Source: Ruegeria denitrificans (GTDB lineage Bacteria; Pseudomonadota; Alphaproteobacteria; Rhodobacterales; Rhodobacteraceae). From it: a stretch of 64,000 bases of DNA. The notes under the pieces are model-generated. The model was not told the origin of the DNA. It saw only the letters and a program-made list of their open reading frames with translations, and made no database searches. Of the stretch, positions 57,198 to 64,000 are shown in pieces. The position numbers and the translations under genes were made by a program. The stretch lies in the NCBI RefSeq assembly GCF_001458295.1, contig NZ_CYUD01000005.1, forward strand, positions 62,001 through 126,000, written 5' to 3'. Numbering within the stretch: position 1 is the stretch's first letter; every line of letters starts with the position of its first letter.

Positions 57198-57262
57198 TAC
57201 TTCGCAATCATTGGCTCAAAGCTAAGGCGTAAACTAGCTTCAACATGATTCAGGAGCTTGTA

Positions 57263-58462
57263 ATGACTCGTTCAACCGGATTTGCCACGCGCGCTATTCA
57301 CCACGCTTATAACCCTCTGGAGAATGACGGTGCTCTGACACCACCGCTACATTTGACGTCCACGTTTACCTTTGAAACCGCAGAGGCTGGCGGAGAGATG
57401 TTCGCTGGAGAGCGTGAAGGTCATATCTACAGCCGTATTTCAAATCCCACATGCGACCTTCTTGAGCAACGCATTGCCGTGCTTGAGGGGGCCGAGGCCG
57501 GTCTAGCTCTCTCAAGCGGCATGGGGGCGATCACGGCAGTGCTTTGGACCCTGCTGTCGCCAGGTGACGAAGTCATCGTGGACAAAACGCTCTATGGCTG
57601 CACCTTCGCCTTCATGCGTCACGGTTTGGCAAAATGGGGAGTCACCATCACACATGTCGACATGACAGACCCTGAGAACCTGTCAGCTGCCGTTTCTGAC
57701 AAAACCCGCGTTGTCTATTTCGAAACTCCGGCCAATCCAAACATGCGCTTGGTGGACATCGCAGCGAGCGCCGAAATTGCGCACTCGGTCGGTGCAACAG
57801 TCGTCGTCGACAACACCTATGCCAGCCCATATCTGACCCGGCCGATTGAGCACGGGGCAGATATCGTTCTGCACTCCGCCACCAAATACCTCGGCGGGCA
57901 TGGCGATGTGGTTGCCGGTCTGGTTGTAGGAACCGCCGAACAAATCGCTGAGATCCGCCTTGTTGGGATGAAGGACATGACTGGCGCGGTAATGGCCCCT
58001 TTCAACGCGATGCTGATCCTGCGTGGTCTGAAAACACTGAACCTGCGTCTGGATCGTCACTGTGCGTCCGCCAAGGTCGTCGCAGGTTTCCTCGAAGCAC
58101 ATCCCGCCGTCGGCGAGGTTTATTTCCCTGGGCTTGAGAGTTTCGCCCAGCATGACGTCGCGCAGCGCCAGATGTCCCAACCCGGCGCCATGATAGCGTT
58201 CGAGATCAAGTCCGGCTTGTCAGGCGGGATTGAGTTCATGAACCGCCTAAGCATGATCCAGCGCGCGGTGTCTTTGGGCGATGCGGAAACCCTAATCCAA
58301 CACCCAGCCTCCATGACTCATTCGACGTATACCCCGGAAGAGCGGGCTGAGCATGGGATCAGCGATGGCCTGATCCGTCTGTCTGTCGGGCTAGAGGATG
58401 TCGAAGATATCCTTGCAGACCTAGAGCAGGCTTTGCCCTACCCTGCTCGCAGCGCCGCCTGA
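57263..58462 (+). CDS. mdeA: Methionine gamma-lyase
   Basis: A 399-residue PLP enzyme splitting L-methionine into methanethiol, 2-oxobutyrate and ammonia in the cytoplasm. The start MTRSTGFATRAIHHAYNP has AGGAG seven bases upstream; an ATG six codons earlier is possible. Diagnostic residues: Tyr111 and Cys113 in TLYGCTFAF. This Cys marks methionine gamma-lyase within the Cys/Met-metabolism family and is absent in cystathionine lyases. The PLP lysine is Lys208 in LHSATKYLGGHGD. Length matches the P. putida enzyme (398). The E1 gene follows at 14 bases. Confidence 0.93.
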   Translation: MTRSTGFATRAIHHAYNPLENDGALTPPLHLTSTFTFETAEAGGEMFAGEREGHIYSRISNPTCDLLEQRIAVLEGAEAGLALSSGMGAITAVLWTLLSPGDEVIVDKTLYGCTFAFMRHGLAKWGVTITHVDMTDPENLSAAVSDKTRVVYFETPANPNMRLVDIAASAEIAHSVGATVVVDNTYASPYLTRPIEHGADIVLHSATKYLGGHGDVVAGLVVGTAEQIAEIRLVGMKDMTGAVMAPFNAMLILRGLKTLNLRLDRHCASAKVVAGFLEAHPAVGEVYFPGLESFAQHDVAQRQMSQPGAMIAFEIKSGLSGGIEFMNRLSMIQRAVSLGDAETLIQHPASMTHSTYTPEERAEHGISDGLIRLSVGLEDVEDILADLEQALPYPARSAA

Positions 58463-58476
58463 ACCCGGAGACCACC

Positions 58477-60849
58477 ATGCACATTGATTCCACCCAACTA
58501 AAGATCGTCGAACAGCGCCTGCTGTGGTTGTCTCATTGGATGATCCACCATGCCAACCATGTCCGACCAAAGGTGGATGGGATCAAGATTGGTGGCCATC
58601 AAGCTTCGTCTGCTTCGATGGTATCGATCATGACCGCGCTCTACTTCTCAGCCCTACGCCCTGAGGACCGGGTTGCAATAAAACCGCATGCGTCGCCGGT
58701 GTTTCATGCGATGCAGTATCTCATGGGCAATCAGGCCCGCGAGAAGATGGAGAATTTCCGCGGATTTGGCGGTGTGCAAAGTTATCCCAGCCGGACCAAG
58801 GACGTTGACGATGTTGATTTCTCGACCGGGTCTGTAGGTTTAGGTGTCGCGATCACCTCGTTTGCCTCGATCATTCAGGACTACATCAAGGCCAAAAGCT
58901 GGGGTTCAGACGCCCCGATGGGGCGTATGGTGGCACTTGTTGGCGATGCCGAATTGGACGAAGGCAACGTCTATGAGGCGTTGCAGGAAGGCTGGAAAAA
59001 CGACCTACGAAACACGTGGTGGATCATCGATTATAACCGACAGTCGCTGGACGGTATCGTCCGAGAAGGACTGTTCGAACGGATCGAGAAAATCTTCGAT
59101 GCATTCAGTTGGGATGTCGTGCGCGTAAAATACGGAGTTCTTCAACGCGCGGCCTTTGAAGAGCCCGGCGGCGATCGCCTGCGTGATTGGATCGACGCTT
59201 GCCCCAACCAGGACTACTCGGCGTTGACTTTCATGGGTGGTGCGAATTGGCGACAGCGTCTCATGGACGATCTGGGGGATCAGGGGGATGTGACTGCCTT
59301 GATTGAAAGGCGGACGGATGCAGAGCTTGCAGCCCTTATGGAGAACCTCGGCGGCAACTGCGTCGAGACCATGGCTCAGACATTTGCCGCCATCGATCAT
59401 GATCGCCCGACATGCTTCCTGGCCTACACCGTCAAAGGATGGGGAACCCCCATTGCAGGCCACAAGGACAATCACGGCGGGCTGATGAACAATAACCAGT
59501 TCGCCGCGTGGCAGTCGCATATGGGAGTGCCGAAGGGCGAAGAATGGGAACCGCTAGCGACAGTGCAGAACCCAGAAAAGCTCAAGGATTTCCTTGCAAA
59601 TACGCCTTTCTTTGCCAGAGGTCCGCGCCGCTACTTTGATAATAAGTTGGATGTGCCTCCAATCGGGATCGACACCAGTCGCGAAATCTCGACACAAATG
59701 GCTTTTGGCAAGATCCTTGACGACCTGTCAAAAGGCGACAGTCCAATGGCCGAACGCATAGTGACGACCTCCCCAGATGTGACAGGCACGACAAGCCTTG
59801 GTCCTTGGGTAAACAGACGCAAGCTTTTTGCCCGATCCGAGCAATCCGACGCCTTCATAGAGCATCGGATCCCTTCGACGGCGAAATGGGAATTCACTCC
59901 GGACGGGCAGCATATCGAGCTTGGTATCGCCGAAATGAACCTCATGTTGCTTCTGGGAGCGGCGGGACTGTCGCATTCCCTGTTCGGTAAGCGGCTGATC
60001 CCAATTGGCACCGTCTATGATCCATTTGTCAGCCGCGGCCTCGATGCGCTGAATTACGCCTGCTATCAGGACGCGCGTTTCATGCTGGTTGGCACACCTT
60101 CCGGCGTCACACTCGCACCTGAAGGTGGAGCACATCAGTCCGTTGGAACACCACTCATCGGTATGAGCCAAGATGGGTTGGCCGCTTTTGAGCCCGCCTT
60201 TGCCGACGAGCTAGCGGTGATTATGGAATGGGCCTTCGACTACCTGCAGCGCGACGGCGAAGGGCAACCGGACGAGCGCACCTGGCTTCGCGATGAAACC
60301 GGAGGATCTGTCTACCTGCGCCTGACCACCAACCCTATTGAACAGCCCGGCAAACGGGTCGACGACGAGTTCCGCCAAGGTGCCATTGATGGGGCCTATT
60401 GGTTACGAAAACCCGGGCCCAATTGCGAAGTTGTAATCGCCTATCAAGGAGCAGTCGCGCCAGAGGCAATCAAAGCCGCTGGTATGATTGGTGAAGGCCG
60501 TCGCGACATAGGTGTATTGGCCGTGACATCCGCAGATCGCCTGAATGCCGGATGGACCGCCGCTCAACGAGCGCGTTCTCGCGGTAACAAAGCGGCACGC
60601 TCCCACATCGAAGCGCTGATGTCCGACCTTCCGCCACACTGCAAGCTTGTCACCGTTATCGATGGTCATCCTGCAACTCTATCCTGGCTCGGCGCAGTGC
60701 TTGGGCATCAGACTATTCCCATGGGCGTCGAGCATTTCGGTCAGACCGGAACGATCGGCGATCTATATCGCCACCACTGCATTGACGCAGACGCTATCCT
60801 GGAGAAAGTGAATGGCCTGACCCATGGCAGAACTCTTCACCGTGCATAA
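58477..60849 (+). CDS. mdeB: 2-Oxobutyrate dehydrogenase E1 component, homodimeric (MdeB/AceE-like)
   Basis: A 790-residue TPP enzyme related to homodimeric pyruvate dehydrogenase E1. The TPP-Mg motif is VGDAELDEGNVYEALQEGWKN; HIELGIAEMNLMLLLGAAGL and PEGGAHQSVGTPLIG belong to the pyrimidine domain, and the end (SWLGAVLGHQTIPMGVEHFG) to the transketolase C domain. It is shorter than AceE (about 890). Its place right after mdeA matches P. putida mdeB, which takes the 2-oxobutyrate formed and yields propionyl-CoA with E2/E3 partners; those partners are not in the island and must come from elsewhere in the genome. Confidence 0.9.
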   Translation: MHIDSTQLKIVEQRLLWLSHWMIHHANHVRPKVDGIKIGGHQASSASMVSIMTALYFSALRPEDRVAIKPHASPVFHAMQYLMGNQAREKMENFRGFGGVQSYPSRTKDVDDVDFSTGSVGLGVAITSFASIIQDYIKAKSWGSDAPMGRMVALVGDAELDEGNVYEALQEGWKNDLRNTWWIIDYNRQSLDGIVREGLFERIEKIFDAFSWDVVRVKYGVLQRAAFEEPGGDRLRDWIDACPNQDYSALTFMGGANWRQRLMDDLGDQGDVTALIERRTDAELAALMENLGGNCVETMAQTFAAIDHDRPTCFLAYTVKGWGTPIAGHKDNHGGLMNNNQFAAWQSHMGVPKGEEWEPLATVQNPEKLKDFLANTPFFARGPRRYFDNKLDVPPIGIDTSREISTQMAFGKILDDLSKGDSPMAERIVTTSPDVTGTTSLGPWVNRRKLFARSEQSDAFIEHRIPSTAKWEFTPDGQHIELGIAEMNLMLLLGAAGLSHSLFGKRLIPIGTVYDPFVSRGLDALNYACYQDARFMLVGTPSGVTLAPEGGAHQSVGTPLIGMSQDGLAAFEPAFADELAVIMEWAFDYLQRDGEGQPDERTWLRDETGGSVYLRLTTNPIEQPGKRVDDEFRQGAIDGAYWLRKPGPNCEVVIAYQGAVAPEAIKAAGMIGEGRRDIGVLAVTSADRLNAGWTAAQRARSRGNKAARSHIEALMSDLPPHCKLVTVIDGHPATLSWLGAVLGHQTIPMGVEHFGQTGTIGDLYRHHCIDADAILEKVNGLTHGRTLHRA

Positions 60850-60966
60850 GTGGGCCGGGTCTGCTCGCAATGAAACCGCAACGTTATCGCAGCGCTATCC
60901 GCCACTGAAGTGCAATGGTTGGCATTCAAAGCCCTTATTTTGTTTACTTTCACCCTGGGAACTCGC

Positions 60967-61014
60967 CTTCGGGAGGCAGGGGTCGGAGGTTCGAATCCTC
61001 TCACTCCGACCAAT
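60967..61014 (+). repeat. att core, copy 3 (right end of island 2)
   Basis: Third exact copy of the 48-base tRNA-Pro 3' block, 117 bases after mdeB. Only the 3' half is present, so it is a scar. It is followed by a T run rather than TAATT or AAAAT, so the copies differ outside the core. Confidence 0.93.
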
Positions 61015-61332
61015 TTTTCAACTACTTAACTTGCCTGCAAGAATTCTCCCCGCGGATCGAAAAGCACCATGAGGGTAATCCCCGGTCATTTTCGGTCGAA
61101 TCTTGATTTGCGGCTACTTGCCCAACAACTCGGGCAAGATCGCCGTCACAGGGAACGCCTTGCCGATGCACAAAGCCAGCAGGTTATTCTCCCTTCAGGG
61201 CTTGCAATTTTCTAACGGCTTTCCTCCGAGGTAATTTCAGATATCACGATACCTTTTGCGGCGCTTGGCATCACTTCAAGGATTGCAATAGGAACAGATT
61301 CAAAAAAGGGCGCCACATGACGCCTTTTTTCA
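61015..61332. other. Non-coding stretch at the right island boundary
   Basis: No gene is apparent in 318 bases. Ordinary chromosome seems to resume here; the terminator of glnT lies at the far end. Confidence 0.55.
61302..61330 (-). terminator. Terminator after glnT
   Basis: AAAAAAGG...CG / CG...CCTTTTTT hairpin with one bulged G and an eight-base loop, just past the glnT stop. Read on the minus strand it ends in a T run, as an intrinsic terminator should. Confidence 0.75.
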
Positions 61333-62661
61333 TCAGATATCGAGTGTGTTGTCTTTTTCCCATCGCGAGAAATGAGAGACGAACGAGTTCCACTCCTGAT
61401 GTTTCATTTTCAGGAAAGCGGAAGAGAACTCGGCGCCCATCATGGCCTTCAACTCTTTGTCCTTGTCGTATTCACGCAGTGCATCCAACATGTTCAAGGG
61501 CAGTTTTGGTGCGCCCCGCACTTTGTGGCCTTCGGCATACATGTCGATGTCCCAGCGCTTGCCAGGGTCAGCTTTGGACCGGATGCCCGACAAGCCAGCC
61601 GCGATGATGACAGCCTGCAGCAGATAGGGGTTGGTCGCACCGTCCGGCAGGCGCAGCTCGAACCGGCCCGGACCGGGGACGCGCACCATGTGCGTTCGGT
61701 TGTTGCCCGTCCATGTCACGGTGTTGGGTGCCCATGTCGCGCCCGACATCGTCCGCGGCGCATTGATGCGTTTATAGCTGTTGACCGTCGGGTTGGTGAT
61801 CGCAGCCAATGCCGAGGCGTGCTTCATGATACCGCCAAGGAAGTGCTTGCCGCGCTCAGCCAAACCCAGCTCGCCCGTCGGTCCATCGCCTTCGCCCGCA
61901 AACACGTTGGTCTTGGCCGCATCGCCCGGCGCGTCCCACACCGAAATATGCGCATGACAGCCATTGCCGGTTAGCCCTTCGACCGGCTTTGGCATGAATG
62001 TTGCCCGCAGCCCGTGCTTTTCCGCCACCGATTTTGTCATGAACTTGAAGAAGGAATGCTTGTCGGCCGTGCGCAGTGCGTCGTCGAATTCCCAGTTCAT
62101 TTCGAACTGGCCATTTGCATCCTCGTGGTCGTTTTGATACGGCCCCCAACCCAATTCCAGCATGTAGTCGCAGATTTCACGTACCACGTCATAGCGGCGC
62201 ATCACCGCCTGTTGGTCGTAACAGGGCTTTTCCGCCGTATCGAACGGGTCCGAAATCTGCTCGCCATCGGGTGTGAGCAGGAAAAACTCGGCCTCGATAC
62301 CCGTTTTAACGTGCAAACCCTCGTCAGCCGCTTCGCCAATCAGGCGGCGCAGAACGTTACGTGGGGCCTGCGCTACGTCTTCGCCTTCCATGACACAATT
62401 GCCAGCGACCCACGCCACCTCTGGCTTCCATGGCAATTGAATGACCGAGGACGGATCCGGCACCGCCAGCATATCGGGATGTGCAGGCGTCATATCCAGC
62501 CATGTGGCAAACCCGGCAAAACCTGCACCTTCTTCCTGCATGTCGGCGATGGCTTGCGCAGGCACCAGCTTGGCCCTCTGTCCACCGAACAGGTCGGTGA
62601 ATGAGATCATAAAGTATTTGACGCCATTTTCTTTGGCGAAAGCTGCCAGATCTGTCGTCAT
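61333..62661 (-). CDS. glnT: Type III glutamine synthetase / gamma-glutamylmethylamide synthetase family (GlnT/GmaS)
   Basis: About 442 residues starting at MTTDLAAFAKENGVKYFMIS. Glutamine-synthetase fold: EAEFFLLTP (metal Glu), NDHEDANGQFEMNW, GNGCHAHISVWD (metal His), and NSYKRINAP with the following RNRT-like NNRTHMVRVPG. GlnT and GmaS are close paralogues; GmaS ligates methylamine to glutamate in the N-methylglutamate pathway. The FMN-binding synthase gene upstream occurs beside both types, so I cannot decide. A terminator hairpin lies between the two genes but they run in the same direction. Confidence 0.85.
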   Translation of the reverse strand: MTTDLAAFAKENGVKYFMISFTDLFGGQRAKLVPAQAIADMQEEGAGFAGFATWLDMTPAHPDMLAVPDPSSVIQLPWKPEVAWVAGNCVMEGEDVAQAPRNVLRRLIGEAADEGLHVKTGIEAEFFLLTPDGEQISDPFDTAEKPCYDQQAVMRRYDVVREICDYMLELGWGPYQNDHEDANGQFEMNWEFDDALRTADKHSFFKFMTKSVAEKHGLRATFMPKPVEGLTGNGCHAHISVWDAPGDAAKTNVFAGEGDGPTGELGLAERGKHFLGGIMKHASALAAITNPTVNSYKRINAPRTMSGATWAPNTVTWTGNNRTHMVRVPGPGRFELRLPDGATNPYLLQAVIIAAGLSGIRSKADPGKRWDIDMYAEGHKVRGAPKLPLNMLDALREYDKDKELKAMMGAEFSSAFLKMKHQEWNSFVSHFSRWEKDNTLDI

Positions 62662-62701
62662 GGTCGGCTTTCCTTTCCCTGTTGAAGTCATTTAATAGAA
62701 G

Positions 62702-62731
62702 AAAGGCGCAACCCCGTGGGGCCGCGCCTTT
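62702..62731. terminator. Hairpin between the glutamate-synthase-like gene and glnT
   Basis: Eight-base stem AAAGGCGC / GCGCCTTT with an inner CCCC/GGGG stem, in the 80-base gap. It may limit read-through into glnT or stabilise the upstream message. Confidence 0.7.
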
Positions 62732-62742
62732 TGAATGTCAGA

Positions 62743-64000
62743 TTAGAAACCTGCTTTTCCCGGGTACCAGTCAGTCCCCGCCAGCGGCACTTTGGCCATG
62801 GCCGCCGCCTCCATCGTCAGTGCACAGAGGTCTTCTGGCTCCAGATTGTGCAGGTGATTATGCCCACAGGCGCGCGCGATTGTCTGCGCCTCAAGGGTCA
62901 TGACCTTGAGGTAGTTGCGTAGGCGCCGACCAGCATCAACCGGATCAACCCGCGCTGCGAGGTCGGGGTCCTGTGTCGTGATGCCCGCCGGGTCCTGACC
63001 CTCGTGCCAGTCATCATATGCCCCTGTCGTGGTGCCCAGTTTCTGATACTCGGATTCCCATTTGGGATCATTATCCCCCAACGCGATTAGTGCCGCGGTT
63101 CCAATGGCCACGGCGTCGGCGCCCAAAGCCAATGCCTTGGCCACGTCCGCACCGGTTCGAATGCCGCCTGAAATCACCAGTTGGACCTCACGGTGAACAC
63201 CCAGGTCCTGCAGTGCCTGTACCGCTGGTCGGATACAGGACAAGGTCGGCAAGCCAACATGTTCAATGAACACATCCTGCGTTGCAGCGGTGCCACCTTG
63301 CATCCCGTCCATCACCACCACGTCAGCACCCGCCTTCACCGCCAGAGCCGTGTCATAATAAGGACGTGTTGCGCCGACCTTGACGTAGATCGGAACCTGC
63401 CAATTGGTGATCTCACGCAGTTCGAGGATCTTGATCTCAAGATCGTCCGGCCCCGTCCAATCAGGGTGACGACACGCCGATCGCTGGTCGATGCCTTTGG
63501 GCAGCGTCCGCATATCAGCGACCCGGTCGCTGATTTTCTGACCCAGCAGCATACCGCCGCCGCCCGGCTTGGCCCCCTGCCCCACAACGATTTCAATGGC
63601 ATCCGCCTTGCGTAGATCATTGGGGTTCATGCCATAGCGGCTGGGAAGGTACTGATACACAAGCTTGGTCGAGTGGCCGCGCTCTTCCGGTGTCATGCCG
63701 CCATCGCCGGTGGTGGTCGATGTACCGGCGGCAGATGCGCCGCGACCCAAAGCTTCCTTGGCTGGGCCAGACAACGCACCAAAGCTCATCCCCGCAATGG
63801 TGATTGGGATATCCAGCTTAATCGGGTTCTTGGCAAAACGCGTGCCCAGCGTGACCGAGGTATCACAACGTTCGCGATACCCTTCCAAAGGGTAGCGGGA
63901 CACTGACGCGCCAAGAAACAGAAGATCGTCGAAATGCGGAACACGACGTTTTGCTCCGCCGCCACGGATGTCATATATGCCGGTTGCAGCAGCACGGCGA
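62743..64000 (-). CDS. FMN-binding glutamate synthase family protein (GlxD/MgsC type), 5' end outside window
   Basis: The reading frame is open to the window edge; the leading residues IYDIRGGGAKRRVPHFDDL match the start of the family, so only a few codons are missing. FMN/iron-sulfur synthase core: GMSFGALSGPAKEALGRGAS, GDGGMTPEERG, VGQGAKPGGGGML, IYVKVGATRPYYD and ISGGIRTGADVAKALALGADAVAIG. It corresponds to one subunit of a split glutamate synthase or N-methylglutamate synthase. With glnT it suggests ammonia or methylamine assimilation. Confidence 0.9.
   Translation of the reverse strand, partial: RRAAATGIYDIRGGGAKRRVPHFDDLLFLGASVSRYPLEGYRERCDTSVTLGTRFAKNPIKLDIPITIAGMSFGALSGPAKEALGRGASAAGTSTTTGDGGMTPEERGHSTKLVYQYLPSRYGMNPNDLRKADAIEIVVGQGAKPGGGGMLLGQKISDRVADMRTLPKGIDQRSACRHPDWTGPDDLEIKILELREITNWQVPIYVKVGATRPYYDTALAVKAGADVVVMDGMQGGTAATQDVFIEHVGLPTLSCIRPAVQALQDLGVHREVQLVISGGIRTGADVAKALALGADAVAIGTAALIALGDNDPKWESEYQKLGTTTGAYDDWHEGQDPAGITTQDPDLAARVDPVDAGRRLRNYLKVMTLEAQTIARACGHNHLHNLEPEDLCALTMEAAAMAKVPLAGTDWYPGKAGF

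Larger units (their letters stand above)
51988..61014 (+). mobile_element. Genomic island 2: older integrated element, about 9 kb
   Basis: Bounded by att copies 2 and 3. It contains a truncated integrase at its left end, EamA/WrbA/LysR genes, a small XRE module with repeats, and the mdeRAB methionine-catabolism genes. There are no mobilization genes and no intact integrase, so it probably cannot move alone, though island 1's integrase might act on the same sites. Confidence 0.83.

Noticed and set aside
29445..61014. CRISPR array or restriction system on the islands
   Set aside because: I looked for regularly spaced short repeats and for methyltransferase or restriction motifs and saw none.

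Overview
The window looks like the chromosome of a marine alphaproteobacterium of the Roseobacter group (Rhodobacteraceae). The basis is gene content: a complete Na+-translocating NADH:quinone reductase (nqrABCDEF) with its maturation factors NqrM and ApbE, a soluble transhydrogenase (sthA), the accD-folC pair, a gpmI-envC-ctpA operon, a DUF6478-type protein, and a GlnT-type glutamine synthetase beside an FMN-binding glutamate-synthase-like subunit. No genome comparison was possible, so genus is not assigned.

Bases 1-29365 are core chromosome. Layout: sthA (cut by the window start) and a UPF0178 gene; a HAD phosphatase; an MFS carrier; zapE; the accD-folC pair; a CPBP protease-like membrane protein joined to a very unusual ABC-like/cyclic-nucleotide-binding protein; a DUF6478 gene, a small unknown and a DHA2 exporter; gpmI-envC-ctpA; a sulfatase-family gene killed by three separate lesions; nqrM, apbE and a small membrane protein; a CBS-domain protein; the nqrA-F operon; and a THUMP-type RNA methyltransferase. 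This block ends at tRNA-Pro(CGG), 29366-29442.

From the tRNA to 61014 the window holds two tandem genomic islands. A 48-bp segment of the tRNA 3' half, from the anticodon loop to just past CCA, occurs three times: in the tRNA (29397-29444), at 51940-51987 and at 60967-61014. Island 1 (29445-51987, about 22.5 kb) is an integrative and mobilizable element. It has a replication/partition-like helix-turn-helix protein, MobC, and a ColE1/MbeA-type relaxase with two smaller genes nested in another frame inside it (the mbeB/mbeD arrangement). At its far end lie an XRE regulator, a small helix-turn-helix protein and an intact tyrosine integrase next to the att site. Its cargo is catabolic and transport genes: GntR regulator, metal-free M24-fold hydrolase and nitrilase-family amidase; amidohydrolase, NylB-like serine hydrolase, polyamine-type ABC importer and LuxR regulator. 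It also carries a cyclase-TPR protein, a secreted cysteine-repeat protein and a tightly coupled cassette ending in a ParB/sulfiredoxin-like protein, for which I know no described system.

Island 2 (51988-61014, about 9 kb) has only a fragment of an integrase. It carries EamA-WrbA-LysR genes, a two-gene XRE module beside a cluster of TGTAAACC repeats, and a complete mdeR-mdeA-mdeB set. These encode an Lrp-type regulator, methionine gamma-lyase and a homodimeric E1-type 2-oxobutyrate dehydrogenase. The set should convert methionine to methanethiol, ammonia and a propionyl unit.

After the third att copy the core chromosome resumes with glnT and an FMN-binding glutamate synthase-like gene that runs off the window end. 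The tRNA-Pro locus has therefore taken up at least two mobile elements in succession. The tRNA-proximal one still looks mobile, and the distal one looks fixed.
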